Below are positions 27,056-37,384 of a stretch of 64,000 nucleotides of DNA, piece by piece (the first letter of the stretch is position 1; each line of letters opens with the position of its first letter). Location of the stretch: positions 62,001 to 126,000 of the forward strand of contig DATNQD010000086.1 of NCBI GenBank assembly GCA_036702865.1, written 5' to 3'. The notes beneath the pieces were generated by a model. That model worked only from the letters and a program-made list of their open reading frames with translations, did no database searches and was not told where the DNA came from. A program made the translations under genes and the position numbers. Source of the stretch: Trichocoleus sp. (lineage in GTDB: Bacteria; Cyanobacteriota; Cyanobacteriia; Elainellales; Elainellaceae).

Positions 27056-29203
27056 TTAGTGGGGAAGATGGGTGAAAGTATGATGTTGAATTTGGTGAAG
27101 CACCGTCTCTGCATTCAGAGTTCCCTGTTGACCCAGAAAAGTAATACAGCGGTTTAAGTATTGATAATCGGTGGAGGTGAGATCGCTGGCGATCGTACAA
27201 ACCACTGGAATGTCCTGCCATTCGGGAACCTGCCGCAAATTATATAGAAACTCAAAGCTGCTCATTTGGGGCAACATGAGATCGAGCAAAATCACATCGG
27301 GTCGCTGCGTTTGCAGCCGCACAACTGCCTCAGTACAGCGATTTACAGCCGTCACCGTCCAGCCTGTTTTCCGCAGCAGCCGCCCTAACACCTGTTGCGT
27401 CGTCTGGTCTTCCTGTATCAACAGAATTTGATTGGGAGAAGCCGCCGCTTCGGGCGATCGTTGATAGGCCTGGAGCAGTAGAGCCAATCGCTTGAAGGCA
27501 TCCGCATCCGTCAAATGTTCACAAATGCCCAGCACAAAACCGTGGAGAACAGAATCAGAGCGATCGAGCTTGGGGGTGTTCTGTACGACTACCGGAATCT
27601 GAGCCAGCAGCGGATCAGCCTTGAGCGTAGAGAGGACTGCCCAACTATCTAAAGCAGGCATCGACAGATCCAGCACGATTAGCCCCGGATAGAGTTCTCG
27701 CGCCAGCCGTAGCCCCTCCCCACCCGACCAAGTCGTGACCACACGATAGCCCTTCTGATTTAAGTGCTGCACCAGCGTATCTCGCACTGTTCGATCGTCA
27801 TCAATCACCAGCACCAAATTTGAGATTGAGGCAGACGGTGAAGCACCCATCAGCGCAAAATGATTCCCAAGTAGCCGCTCATCATCTCTGCCTGCTGTCT
27901 CTCGTTCAGCGGTGACCTGCGACTTGAGATCCTGCTGCCCTCCCTCTCCTAATTCTGACTGCACCGCGATCGCCACTTCTGCCGGAAGCTGCACCGAAAA
28001 TGTCGTACCCTGCTCTGATTCACTAGAAACGCTCAATGTCCCGCCCATAATGCGGCAAAAGTGAGAGCTAATTGCCAGCCCTAGCCCTGTCCCACCATAG
28101 CGACGCGTACTCGAATCATCCACCTGGGTAAAGGGCTGAAAAATATAGGGCTGCTTCTCCGTTGGAATCCCAATTCCTGTATCCGAAATTTGAAAGAGAA
28201 TTTGAGGCGCACCCGGGTCGGTAGCTAAATGCCCGTGAGCCTTGCCGTCTTTTCGTTCTGCGTCTCCCTCTCCCACCATCCTCGTATCTTCTTGCTGCCG
28301 CTCCACCATTAACCGAACCAATCCGCGCTCTGTAAACTTTGCAGCATTGGTTAGCAGGTTCCAGAGAATCTGACGGACTTTGGTCAGGTCGGCGTGCATG
28401 GTGCCGAGATTGGGAGCAAAGCAAACCTCTAACTGATTGCCGTTGGCTGCCATGAGTGCTTGTACTTCGTTCGCGACCTTATTGGTCAGTGAGGCAATGT
28501 CGAAGTTCTCCAGATAAAGCTCCATCCTGCCCGACTCGATCTTGGCGATATCTAGCAGGTCATCGATCAGATGTAGCAGATGTTTCCCAGACGATCGAAT
28601 TTTCTCCAGGTCAGCAACATATTCGGTACAGCCCTCATCTTGCAAATCTTCTGCCAAAATTTCGCTATAGCCAATGATCGCGTTGAGAGGCGTTCGCAGT
28701 TCATGGCTCATATTGGCAAGAAAAGCACTTTTGGCGCGGTTTGCGGCTTCTGCTTGGGCTTTTTCCTGCTGAAGTTGATGCAGGTATGCCTGTTCCTGGT
28801 CGCGCAGCCATTTCCGTTCCAGGCAGGCGTTGATCCTCGCTTTTAACAAAATGGAGTTGAGGGGTTTGGCGAGATAGTCTTCGGCTCCCTTTTCAATGCA
28901 GCGAATGGCGCGATCGAGGTCATCCACCGATGAAATCATGATGACCGGAATGGCGCGCAGGTCTGAGTCAGCTTTTAGATGCTGAAGAACCTGATATCCA
29001 TTGATTTCAGGCATTACGACATCTAGCAGCACCAGATCAAACGGTTCAGACTGGAGGTATTCCAGCGCTTCGCGTCCGTTATTTGCTAAAACGACCTGGT
29101 AATTCTGCTGTTGGAGCTGGCGCGAAATATAGAGGCGCGTCACATCGTTATCATCGACCACTAGAATTTTGACGGCAGCAGTTCTCATGGTAGTTTCCCT
29201 CAT
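27056..29203 (-). CDS. REC-HisKA-HATPase-REC-REC hybrid kinase, soluble
   Basis: This 715-residue protein has no membrane segment. An intact N-terminal receiver ([23 protein letters not shown]) is joined by a coiled coil to a kinase core (H167 in [22 protein letters not shown]). Two C-terminal receivers follow, and both look degenerate. The first keeps the Asp in VLDLSMP but lacks the conserved Lys (CEHLTD); the last keeps LLDLMLP but has lost the Thr and Lys positions. The start at 29203 overlaps the TGA of the upstream kinase gene by 4 bp (ATGA), so translation is coupled; MRTAAVK at 29188 is an alternative. As it starts with a receiver, it is probably an intermediate in a phosphorelay from the upstream kinase. 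Confidence 0.9.
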   Translation of the reverse strand: MRETTMRTAAVKILVVDDNDVTRLYISRQLQQQNYQVVLANNGREALEYLQSEPFDLVLLDVVMPEINGYQVLQHLKADSDLRAIPVIMISSVDDLDRAIRCIEKGAEDYLAKPLNSILLKARINACLERKWLRDQEQAYLHQLQQEKAQAEAANRAKSAFLANMSHELRTPLNAIIGYSEILAEDLQDEGCTEYVADLEKIRSSGKHLLHLIDDLLDIAKIESGRMELYLENFDIASLTNKVANEVQALMAANGNQLEVCFAPNLGTMHADLTKVRQILWNLLTNAAKFTERGLVRLMVERQQEDTRMVGEGDAERKDGKAHGHLATDPGAPQILFQISDTGIGIPTEKQPYIFQPFTQVDDSSTRRYGGTGLGLAISSHFCRIMGGTLSVSSESEQGTTFSVQLPAEVAIAVQSELGEGGQQDLKSQVTAERETAGRDDERLLGNHFALMGASPSASISNLVLVIDDDRTVRDTLVQHLNQKGYRVVTTWSGGEGLRLARELYPGLIVLDLSMPALDSWAVLSTLKADPLLAQIPVVVQNTPKLDRSDSVLHGFVLGICEHLTDADAFKRLALLLQAYQRSPEAAASPNQILLIQEDQTTQQVLGRLLRKTGWTVTAVNRCTEAVVRLQTQRPDVILLDLMLPQMSSFEFLYNLRQVPEWQDIPVVCTIASDLTSTDYQYLNRCITFLGQQGTLNAETVLHQIQHHTFTHLPH

Positions 29204-32200
29204 CTGGCTTGCCGATGTTGAATCCAACTCAAGGCGAGGTCTCGGACTTCACGCAACAGATCGTCCCGATGATACGACCCTTTCTGTAAGACTTGCTCCA
29301 CGGAGCCGGTCAGCCGCAATCGATCGCTTGGCGTTAAATCCATCGCTGTCACGACAATGATCGGCACCGATCGCCACTCCGGACGCTGACGCATGGCGTT
29401 AATAAACTGAAAGCCGTCCATTTCTGGCATCATCAGATCAAGCAAAATTAAGTGAGGGATTTGCTGGCTTAGTTGTTCCAGGGCAATCCGTCCGTTCTCT
29501 GCCTCGATGACTGCCCAGCCTTCTTTGTCCAGCATCCGGCGAAACATTTCCCGAGTCGTGCGATCGTCTTCTGCAATGAGAACCCGCCTGACCGGATGAA
29601 GCTCGCTGATGCTATCTAAAAACTCTGGCGATCGGGGCTGATATCGTTCCAAGAGACGGGCCAGCCGTTTGAAATCTACAGGCTTCGTCAAATAGTCTGA
29701 TGCACCCAGCGTGAAGCCTAATCGCTTGTCATCCACGATGCTCATGACGACAACGGGAATATCTGCCAGTTCTGGGTCAGCTTTGAGCGCAGCCAACACT
29801 TCCCAGCCGTTCATATTGGGCAGCAGCACATCCAGCGTAATTGTATCGGGGCGCAATTCTCTTGCCAGGCGCAAGCCCTCATCCCCCGTTGCTGCCGTGA
29901 TCACCCGGAAACCATCCCGTTCGAGGTGATGCATCATCAGTTGACGCACATCAGAGTCATCATCGATCACTAACACCGTGCCGATCGGGTTAAGGGCAGT
30001 TTTGACAGGCTCCAGCGTCGATCGCTCTTTAGAATCCCACACTTCTGCGGGCAGGGCGATAGTAAAGGTTGACCCTTCACCAATGTTGCTGCTCACGCTA
30101 ATATCACCGCCCATCATCTGGCAAAAATGACGAGTAATTGCCAGCCCTAAGCCTGTCCCGCCATACTTGCGCGTTGTGGATGCATCTGCCTGGGTAAATG
30201 CCTGAAAGACCCGTTGCATCTGATCCAAGGTCATGCCAATTCCAGAATCAGTGACTTGAAAGAGAATGGTGGAACGAGATAAGGAATGAGAAAAACCAAT
30301 CTCCTGATTCCCCTGTCTCTGCATCTCCGCCTCCTCCACCGCCTCTCTACTCACGGTCAGGGTAATTGTTCCATGCTCTGTAAATTTTGCGGCATTGCTG
30401 AGGAGATTAAACAGGGCTTGACGGACTTTGGTCAGGTCGGCGTGCATCATACCGAGATTGGGAGCACAGTAAATTTCGAGTCGATTATGGTTTGTTTCAA
30501 CAACGGGTTGAATTGTGCTTTCAACCTCAGCGATCAATTGCCTGATGTCAAAGGTTTCAAGGTACAACTCCATTTTGCCTGCCTCAATTTTGGAGATGTC
30601 GAGAATGTCATTGATCAGGGCAAGCAGGTGTTTTCCAGCTCCTCGAATTCTTTCCAGATCTGGCACAAGATCGGTGTAGCCCAAATCTGCGGAGTCTTCC
30701 TGGAGCATTTCGCTATAACCAATAATTGCATTAAGCGGCGTTCGCAATTCGTGGCTCATATTGGCGAGGAACTGGCTCTTGGCGCGGTTGGCTTCTTCAG
30801 CCACTTCTTTATTCTTGCGGAGAGTCGCTTCGACCTGTTTTCGATCGCTCGTATCCCGTTGTACCGAAATCCAATGGGTGATTGCGCCTTCTTCATTGGC
30901 GATCGGCACCATTTCCAGTTCCAGCCAGAATTCTGAGCCATCTTTGCGGTAGGCAATCAGTTCGGTTTGCACCGCAGCCTGGCTTGCTAGCGCCTGCGCC
31001 AACTGACCGACGACTTCCAAGTCACTATTTTCACCCAACAGGAACACAGGCGATCGATCGATCGCTTCTTCGAGGGAATAGCCTGTCATTGTCATAAATG
31101 CCTGATTCACGTAAACAATTCGTAGTTGACGTGGTTCAGTGGCAGTCGCTTCTGCAATGACAACAGAATCATTCGTGTTGACAACAACTGATTCTAGAAG
31201 CCGCAGCCTCTCTTCAGTGCGCTTGCGATCGGTGATATCAAAAATAACGCCATCCAGACAAACAACCTGTCCCTGCTCGTCTCGAATTGCCTGTCCTTTC
31301 TCATAAACCCAACGAATATTGCTGTCTGCATGACGGATCTGATATTCCAGCACATAGGGTCGGCGCTCCTGCAAAGCCTGAAGCACTTCTTGGTTGACCA
31401 TTGCCGTATCAGCAGGCGGAATAATGTCTATAAAGGAAAGGGTCTTGTTTTGGATAAAGTCTTCTGCCTGATATCCAGTGATCTCCTCGATCGCCTCACT
31501 GATGAATTCCATCGTCCACTGGTCATCATTGGAACAACGATAGACAGCCCCAGAAATATTGGTAAGAAGCGATCGAAATCGTTCTTCTCTTTCTCGTAAA
31601 ACCACTTCTGCCTGTTTACGAGCAGTGATGTCTTGCACAATACAAACCAAGCCGCCATTCTCTAAACTGGTCAGCGAAATTTCTTGTAAATAGCAGCTGC
31701 CATCTTTGCGTTTGCCCCAAGCTTCACCGCGCCAGAACCCCTGCTGGAAAAACTGCGGCATGACTTCTTGCTGAAAGCGTTGCAGTTCACGGGTGTCATA
31801 GAGACGACGCCAGGTGATGCCCATCAGTTCTGAGGGGCTGTCGTAGCCATAGACTTTAGCATAAGCCGTATTCATGTAAACGAACTGTTCCTGAGCGTTC
31901 AGAATTGCAATGCCATCTGCGGTTGCTTCGATCGCCGCCAGTTGGTGTTGCAGTGCTTCCTGTGCTCGTTTGCGTTCCGTCACATCTTCAACCGTTCCTT
32001 CAAAGTAAAGAATGCTGCCACGTTCATCCCGAATTGCAACTGCGTTCTCTGACACCCAAATAACCTGACCATCCTGCCGATAAACCTGCGATTCAAAATC
32101 GGACACTGAACCGACTTCGGTTATCCGCTGCACAAACTCATCACGGCGATTGGGGTCAACATAAAGCTGTTGTTTGATGTCGTGCAAATTGTAGATGAGA

Positions 32201-33441
32201 TCTTCAGAAGAATCATAGCCATAGATATGGGCAAGTGCCGGATTTGCGCTGAGGAACTGTCCGTCAATCGAAGACTGAAAAATTCCGGTAACGGCGTTCT
32301 CGAAGATGCTGCGATATTTTTCTTCGGCTTGGCGCAACAATCGTTCACTCGCAGCCAAGGCAATTTCCGATCGCTTTCGTTCCGTAATGTCCATTGTGAC
32401 ACCCGTCATCCGCAGCGGATTACCTTCAGCATCACGGAAGACTTTGCCCCGACTTGTCACCCAGCGGACATTGCCATTTGAGCGAATAATGCGATATTCC
32501 GGTGCATAATCTTCGCCATCCGTCAAAGAACGATGCTGAGCCGCAATCACTTTCTCCCGATCTCTGGGATGGACAAACATCAGAAACTGTTCATAGCCTC
32601 CGGTAAAAGAACCAGGCGTTAAGCCAAAAATCCGCTCTTCTTCGGCTGACCAATACTCCTCACCCGTTTGGATATTCCAATCCCATGCGCCCATTTGTGC
32701 CGCAGCTAGAGCCAACCGCTGAACTTCCTCACTCAAGCGCAACGCTTCTTCTGTATGTTGCCGATCGATAAGCTGTCCGATTTGAATGCCGATCGTCTCC
32801 ATCATGGTTAGCAAGCTGGCATCCGGAGACTGAATTTGCTGGCTAAAAAAAGTCATCACTCCCAACAGGCGATCCTGACAACGAATCGGGAAACCACAAA
32901 CCGAGTGAACCGTTGCCGGAGCGATCGTCTTTCGCACAAACTGATCATGCTTTTGAAAATCAGCAATCCAAATTGCCTCACCCTTTTGCCACACCTGCCC
33001 CGGTATGCCAACCCCTGGAGCAAAGGTCAGATTGCGCGATTGAGCTGCAAACTCAGCCATGTCAAACTCGGCTTGATGCCAAACTGCAACCCAGCGCAGC
33101 AAATCTGCCTGCTCATCAACGCACCACAGTTCTCCAAAGTTCCAGCCCAGACTCTCACAAACTGCCTGCAAAATTCGTGGGGTTGCTACTTGCAGCGATG
33201 GCGCTTCTGCCAAAACACAAGTCACTGCATATTGAGCGCTGAGCCGCCGCGTTGCCTGCTTTTGCCGCTTTAAATTCCAGCCTGTTAGGGCAAAAAGTCC
33301 CAGCGCGATCAATAAAATGAGAAACGTTATTCCCTGAGCAGCACCCAACCAATAAACTCCGATCGCTAAAGGTAACATTACAAGCAGAAGCGCAACCAGC
33401 TTCACAGACTGATTCGCAGAAACCAGGGGCAACTCTCCCAT
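29200..33441 (-). CDS. Large GAF-PAS5 hybrid histidine kinase with two receivers
   Basis: This 1413-residue kinase has two close membrane helices at the N-terminus (about 14-34 and 37-56) with almost no loop, so it is anchored but has no real external domain. A GAF domain (about 75-235) is followed by five PAS/PAC units (roughly 245-860; the PAC ends DITERK, DVTERK, DITARK, DITDRK and DTSDRK are visible). The kinase core has H897 in SHELRTPLN plus DSGIGM and GGTGLGL. Two receivers end the protein ([25 protein letters not shown]). I start at the ATG at 33441, preceded by GGAG; a GTG at 33513 would add 24 residues. First gene of the minus-strand kinase operon, divergent from sigG. Input is probably cytoplasmic (redox, light or a small ligand). 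Confidence 0.92.
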   Translation of the reverse strand: MGELPLVSANQSVKLVALLLVMLPLAIGVYWLGAAQGITFLILLIALGLFALTGWNLKRQKQATRRLSAQYAVTCVLAEAPSLQVATPRILQAVCESLGWNFGELWCVDEQADLLRWVAVWHQAEFDMAEFAAQSRNLTFAPGVGIPGQVWQKGEAIWIADFQKHDQFVRKTIAPATVHSVCGFPIRCQDRLLGVMTFFSQQIQSPDASLLTMMETIGIQIGQLIDRQHTEEALRLSEEVQRLALAAAQMGAWDWNIQTGEEYWSAEEERIFGLTPGSFTGGYEQFLMFVHPRDREKVIAAQHRSLTDGEDYAPEYRIIRSNGNVRWVTSRGKVFRDAEGNPLRMTGVTMDITERKRSEIALAASERLLRQAEEKYRSIFENAVTGIFQSSIDGQFLSANPALAHIYGYDSSEDLIYNLHDIKQQLYVDPNRRDEFVQRITEVGSVSDFESQVYRQDGQVIWVSENAVAIRDERGSILYFEGTVEDVTERKRAQEALQHQLAAIEATADGIAILNAQEQFVYMNTAYAKVYGYDSPSELMGITWRRLYDTRELQRFQQEVMPQFFQQGFWRGEAWGKRKDGSCYLQEISLTSLENGGLVCIVQDITARKQAEVVLREREERFRSLLTNISGAVYRCSNDDQWTMEFISEAIEEITGYQAEDFIQNKTLSFIDIIPPADTAMVNQEVLQALQERRPYVLEYQIRHADSNIRWVYEKGQAIRDEQGQVVCLDGVIFDITDRKRTEERLRLLESVVVNTNDSVVIAEATATEPRQLRIVYVNQAFMTMTGYSLEEAIDRSPVFLLGENSDLEVVGQLAQALASQAAVQTELIAYRKDGSEFWLELEMVPIANEEGAITHWISVQRDTSDRKQVEATLRKNKEVAEEANRAKSQFLANMSHELRTPLNAIIGYSEMLQEDSADLGYTDLVPDLERIRGAGKHLLALINDILDISKIEAGKMELYLETFDIRQLIAEVESTIQPVVETNHNRLEIYCAPNLGMMHADLTKVRQALFNLLSNAAKFTEHGTITLTVSREAVEEAEMQRQGNQEIGFSHSLSRSTILFQVTDSGIGMTLDQMQRVFQAFTQADASTTRKYGGTGLGLAITRHFCQMMGGDISVSSNIGEGSTFTIALPAEVWDSKERSTLEPVKTALNPIGTVLVIDDDSDVRQLMMHHLERDGFRVITAATGDEGLRLARELRPDTITLDVLLPNMNGWEVLAALKADPELADIPVVVMSIVDDKRLGFTLGASDYLTKPVDFKRLARLLERYQPRSPEFLDSISELHPVRRVLIAEDDRTTREMFRRMLDKEGWAVIEAENGRIALEQLSQQIPHLILLDLMMPEMDGFQFINAMRQRPEWRSVPIIVVTAMDLTPSDRLRLTGSVEQVLQKGSYHRDDLLREVRDLALSWIQHRQAR

Positions 33442-34111
33442 AGCGGTCTTCTCCGAGGTTGAAAGGCAAAGCGACCAGACGAACCGAACTGAATTAATAA
33501 CTGCAGCAGGCACCCGGCATCAAATCAGCTTTCTGCAAAAGCTAGAACTAGAATTCCCAATTCCTCCTGTTTTATGGCAAAGCAGATAGGTACTGGACGA
33601 TCGGGAATCAGAAGTCGATAGTTGCCAACCTGCAAACCGAACTCCTGCCCTCTGCCCTCAACTCCTAACACCCGATTTCTTTCCCATACCTGTAGGAAAC
33701 ACGCAGAACCCATCTCACGTCAACCGAGGTAAGCACAACCAGAGCAAGGAGACAGTTAAAAAACCGCCACAGTCGATCGGCTATTTTCAATTCAACGATT
33801 AACCGCCTGCTATCCATATCTTCTCTGCTTTTTCTACCTGTTCCCCATGCAACTGAAATGTGCGCCTGGAAAACCGTCCTACTGCTCAAGTTTGTCCCTG
33901 AGCTTTCGGCTGAGAATTTCTAACAAGGATGCATGGTCACCCGACCAACTTTTAGAGTATTATGAACGTTCAGAAATTTCTGAAACTTTAGAATATACGG
34001 ATCTCATTATCTGCCTCTGTAAAAAGGTGCAGAGCTACGACAAGTCTTTATTCAGAGCAGTGCATCAATTACCAACACCTATTCATTGTGCATTAGGGGA
34101 ACATCTTACAA
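33442..34111. promoter_or_regulatory. Divergent promoter region between the kinase operon and sigG
   Basis: This is 670 bp of non-coding DNA. Frames at 33525-33713 (minus) and 33847-34128 (plus) have no recognisable protein and look like chance frames in C-rich spacer DNA. The minus-strand promoter of the kinase operon and the plus-strand promoter of sigG should both lie here. AGGGGA at about 34096 is a possible ribosome-binding site for sigG. Confidence 0.4.
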
Positions 34112-34819
34112 ATGGCAGCGTCACCTAAATCTGGAATCCCTCAAAGTCAAGTTCTGTCCATGAGTAGCGAATCTTTACCTGTATCCTGGTCAGCAGTTGA
34201 GGCAATTGCTCCGCAAGCTACGATGCCAGCTGAAAAACTGTCTAACTTTGACTTAATCCTGCAATGTCAGAGTGGGCTGCGCCCAGGAAAAGCCTTATTT
34301 GCTGAACTGATTCGCCGCTATCACTCCCATGTGGAAAAGGTGCTCTATCACCTCGCTCCTGATTGGACCGATCGGGCAGACTTGTCTCAAGAAGTATGGA
34401 TTCGGGTCTACCGGAATATTAAGCGGCTTCAAGAACCTGCTAAGTTTCGCGGCTGGTTAAGTCGAATTGCGACCAACCTGTTCTATGACGAACTCCGCAA
34501 GCGGAAGCGGGTTAGTGCCCCCTTATCTCTGGATGCCCCCTTGAGCGTGGAAGACGGAGAAATGGATTGGGAAATTGCCTCGGATGATCCAGGTCCAGCA
34601 GAGCAACTGGCAACCCAGGAGTTCTATGACCAACTCCGAACCGCAATTGCTGATCTCCCCGAAGCCTTCCGCACAACGATCGTTCTCCGTGAGATCGAAG
34701 GCATGGCATACGAGGAAATTGCCGAAATTACAGGCGTTTCACTTGGTACGGTCAAGTCTCGAATCGCGAGAGCACGGCAACGCCTCCAGTTTCAGTTGCA
34801 GGGCTACCTGGAAGGCTAG
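34112..34819 (+). CDS. sigG: ECF-type RNA polymerase sigma factor SigG
   Basis: This 235-residue sigma factor has region 2 at about 65-130 (FAELIRRYHSHVEKVLYHL, DLSQEVWIRVYRN, FRGWLSRIATNLFYDELRKRK split over helices) and region 4 at about 175-232 (LPEAFRTTIVLREIEGMAYEEIAEITG with TVKSRIARAR as recognition helix). The N-terminal 60 residues are a loosely conserved extension. The next gene encodes a one-helix anti-sigma-like protein, the same arrangement as sigG-sapG of Synechocystis, where SigG is a cell-envelope/stress-type group 4 factor. The ATG at 34112 has a weak AGGGGA upstream; an internal ATG at 34160 is possible. Confidence 0.9.
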   Translation: MAASPKSGIPQSQVLSMSSESLPVSWSAVEAIAPQATMPAEKLSNFDLILQCQSGLRPGKALFAELIRRYHSHVEKVLYHLAPDWTDRADLSQEVWIRVYRNIKRLQEPAKFRGWLSRIATNLFYDELRKRKRVSAPLSLDAPLSVEDGEMDWEIASDDPGPAEQLATQEFYDQLRTAIADLPEAFRTTIVLREIEGMAYEEIAEITGVSLGTVKSRIARARQRLQFQLQGYLEG

Positions 34820-35001
34820 ACTGGCTATTCCGTCAAGGAATCTTAAAGTAGAGTGTAGTCAGAGTGACGATTTCCAACGTCTTCATTCGATACAGTCTTC
34901 TTATAGATGTCACCCTATGGGGTAGCGGGTTATTTAATAGAGGTGTGCTATTCAATTGAAAAGAGTAGTTAACCTTCGTTCTGATTCTAGAGACTCCGAA
35001 A

Positions 35002-35562
35002 ATGTCTAACTTTGACGAGTTCGATCACTCCAGTTCTTTCCTGCCAGAGCAAGGACAGGACAGCGGCAATGGGGTATCGTCTGCTGCACTTGATAACTTG
35101 ATGAAGCGCGATCGATTTGAGTTGTTGAGTGCCTACCTCGATGGCGAAGTAACTGCAGATGAGCGCCGACAGGTTGAAGAGTGGCTGAGATCTGATCTAA
35201 CCACCCAGCACCTCTATACCCGTTTGCTGAAGCTGCGCCAAGGGTTGCGGACTCTTCCCGTTCCTGCCTCACCACAACCTGTTGAACAAGTGGTTCAGCA
35301 AGTTTCGGCTCGACTGGAACATAAGCCGAAGCGAATCCTCTGGGGTGGGCTGGCAATTGCCGCTCTGCTTGTGGGTGCCGTCGCAGGAACCCTGCCTCGA
35401 AATGACTGGATGCCGCAACTGGCAACTGCTCCAAAGGCACAGCAGGCGATTCCTCAAAATGGTTTGATGATTGCGCTCGATCGCCCTGTCATCGAAATCC
35501 CCAAAGCGCCTGTCTCCTCGCCCCGTCCAGAAACCTATAAACCAAATAGCAGCATTCAGTAA
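35002..35562 (+). CDS. sapG: Membrane anti-sigma factor, SapG-like
   Basis: This 186-residue protein has an N-terminal anti-sigma domain (about 35-80, FELLSAYLDGEVTADERRQVEEW split, as in RsgI/RseA-like ASDs) but lacks the zinc-binding HxxxCxxC motif. One membrane helix follows (about 111-130, WGGLAIAALLVGAVAGTL) and then a proline-rich extracytoplasmic tail. It would hold SigG at the membrane until released. It begins 182 bp after sigG. Its last 7 bases overlap the 3' end of the convergent cyclotransferase-like gene. Confidence 0.85.
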   Translation: MSNFDEFDHSSSFLPEQGQDSGNGVSSAALDNLMKRDRFELLSAYLDGEVTADERRQVEEWLRSDLTTQHLYTRLLKLRQGLRTLPVPASPQPVEQVVQQVSARLEHKPKRILWGGLAIAALLVGAVAGTLPRNDWMPQLATAPKAQQAIPQNGLMIALDRPVIEIPKAPVSSPRPETYKPNSSIQ

Positions 35563-35987
35563 AGCTGCTTGTTGCTCTCTTTGCCCATCCATTTTCCGTG
35601 GGGCAACAATATCCCATTCAGACGTTCAGCCATTTCTGGAGTCATCCGGTACACCCATGCTAAACCCAAGGGTTGCCGCTCCGGGCTGAACGTTTCAATT
35701 TTTTCGCGGATATATTCATTCTGATCATCCGGACGATCGGGCTGATAATCTTCCAGTTCATCCAGGTTGAGCAAAATCGTGGGATCATCAAACGATAGCA
35801 GATAGCCATACACGCAATCTGTCCCTGCTGTCATCGCCGGGTAGCCAAACGGCAAATCATAAAGCCGCCCATAAACGATCGCTGCCTGCATCTCCACAAC
35901 CTTTGCCGCACAGTAGCGATCGAAATTGCTTTCCCCCGGCTTTAGAGTGCCATAAACAAACACTCGGATTGTTTGCTCATCCCTCAT
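35556..35987 (-). CDS. Gamma-glutamylcyclotransferase (AIG2-like) family protein
   Basis: The 143-residue protein has the family's N-terminal substrate loop FVYGTLKPGE, the GRLYDLPFGYPAM strand-turn and the catalytic-type Glu in LDELEDY. Members act on gamma-glutamyl peptides or modified amines, or have uncharacterised roles, so the substrate is unknown. Its ATG overlaps the TGA of glcF by 4 bp (ATGA), giving a coupled glcE-glcF-cyclotransferase operon. Its 3' end overlaps the end of sapG by 7 bp on the opposite strand. Confidence 0.88.
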   Translation of the reverse strand: MRDEQTIRVFVYGTLKPGESNFDRYCAAKVVEMQAAIVYGRLYDLPFGYPAMTAGTDCVYGYLLSFDDPTILLNLDELEDYQPDRPDDQNEYIREKIETFSPERQPLGLAWVYRMTPEMAERLNGILLPHGKWMGKESNKQLY

Positions 35988-37384
35988 GCCTGCAATTGCT
36001 CTCCCCGAATCGACAGATCCAGCAGCTTAATCGGATGCACGACCGGAACCGTCTTTTCTTGCAGCCCTAAGTGTTTGCCGAGTTGCATCGAACAACCCGG
36101 ATTGGAGGAAGCAATCAAGCTCGCGCCTGTGTTCAGCAGATTTTGGACTTTTTGTTGCCCTAACTCATGCGCCACTTCCGGCTGTAGCATATTGTAAACT
36201 CCGGCGCTGCCGCAGCAGAGAGCAGCATCGATCGGTTCGCGCAGCGTTACTCCTGGAATTTGCCGGAGCAGTTGACGCGGTTGCAGGCTAATTTTCTGTC
36301 CATGCAGTAGGTGGCAGGCATCTTGATAAACGATCGTCAGTGGCTCGGCTTGGAGCGGCGAGAGTTTCGCAGTCAGCCCGATCGCCCAGAGGAATTCCTG
36401 TACATCTTTGACTTTGCTGGAAAATTCCTGCGCCTTGTCACGATAGTTGGGATCACCTTGCAGCAGATGACCATATTCTTTGAGCGTATGCCCACAGCCA
36501 GCCGCGTTGATAATTACGGCATCAACCTCCGTTCCTTCAAAGCTGTCGATCATCTGGCGGGCAAGTGCCTGGGCATGGTCTTCCTCTCCCTGGTGGCTTG
36601 GCAGCGCAGCGCAGCATCCCTGACTCTTTGGAATCACCACTTCACAGCCATTAGCGCTTAAAACTCTAGCTGTTGCTTCATTCACCTCACTAAAAAAGAC
36701 CCGCTGCACACAGCCCAGAATCATGCCAACCCGATAGCGCTTTTTGCCCTGTGCTGGAACGATCGTTGGTAAATTGTCTTGAAAGCATTGGGCATTAATA
36801 TCCGGCAGCAAACTTTCCATTGCGGCGAGTCGAGGGGAAAACCGCTGGAGCAGTCCGGTTGCTCGTACCAGTTGCGGTATTCCAAGTTTCTGATAGACCA
36901 TGAGGGGAGCCAGCAGCATTCGCAGCCGATCGGGGTGAGGAAACAGCGAGAAGATTAAACCCCGGAAGAATCGATCGCCTAGATTGCGCGAGTAGTTTCG
37001 CTCGATTTGGGGTCGGGTTGCTGCAATGAGCTTGTCATATTGCACGCCAGAAGGACAGGTTGTCACGCAGGCAAGACAGCCCAAACAAGAGTCAAAATGC
37101 TGGACGATCGCAGTATTGAGGGGAGCTTCGCCTTCATTGATCGCATCCATCAAGTAGATCCGCCCTCTCGGAGAGTCAGTTTCCTTGCCTAAGACGCGAT
37201 AACTCGGACAGGTAGAAAGACAGAAGCCGCAGTGAACACAGGCATCGATTAGTTTAGGGTCAGGCGGATGATGCGAGTCAAAGGAGGGCTGAGGGATGAA
37301 GGATGAGGGATGAAGCTCAGAGGAGTTGGATGGATTGGACTGAGGCGCTGGGATTGGCGCTGGGACTGTGGATTCGGTGTTCAT
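35984..37384 (-). CDS. glcF: Glycolate dehydrogenase iron-sulfur subunit
   Basis: GlcF is the electron-transfer subunit of glycolate dehydrogenase, which oxidises photorespiratory glycolate to glyoxylate with GlcD and GlcE. This 466-residue protein has two [4Fe-4S] motifs (CVHCGFCLSTCP, CLGCLACVTTCP) and two CCG-type domains (GCCAALPSHQG, CCGSAGVYN). The first 40 residues are Pro/Ser-rich, with the underlying DNA made of short GGATGA-type repeats. That extension is not part of the conserved protein. Its ATG follows the TAG of glcE directly, with no intervening base. No glcD is in the window. Confidence 0.95.
   Translation of the reverse strand: MNTESTVPAPIPAPQSNPSNSSELHPSSFIPQPSFDSHHPPDPKLIDACVHCGFCLSTCPSYRVLGKETDSPRGRIYLMDAINEGEAPLNTAIVQHFDSCLGCLACVTTCPSGVQYDKLIAATRPQIERNYSRNLGDRFFRGLIFSLFPHPDRLRMLLAPLMVYQKLGIPQLVRATGLLQRFSPRLAAMESLLPDINAQCFQDNLPTIVPAQGKKRYRVGMILGCVQRVFFSEVNEATARVLSANGCEVVIPKSQGCCAALPSHQGEEDHAQALARQMIDSFEGTEVDAVIINAAGCGHTLKEYGHLLQGDPNYRDKAQEFSSKVKDVQEFLWAIGLTAKLSPLQAEPLTIVYQDACHLLHGQKISLQPRQLLRQIPGVTLREPIDAALCCGSAGVYNMLQPEVAHELGQQKVQNLLNTGASLIASSNPGCSMQLGKHLGLQEKTVPVVHPIKLLDLSIRGEQLQA

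Noticed and set aside
30286-30936. 216-residue open frame antisense to the large hybrid kinase
   Set aside because: It lies wholly opposite a well-conserved HisKA/HATPase/PAS region, and the translated protein matches nothing. Similar antisense frames recur opposite the other kinases, so it is a by-product of their codon use.
33525-34128. Two short frames (62 and 93 residues) between the kinase operon and sigG
   Set aside because: C-rich spacer DNA of the kind common in cyanobacteria; no similarity to any family and no start signals.
37270-37384. Short GGATGA-type repeats at the 5' end of glcF considered as a repeat element or CRISPR-like array
   Set aside because: Irregular, under 40 bp, and inside an in-frame Pro/Ser-rich extension; no spacers of constant length.
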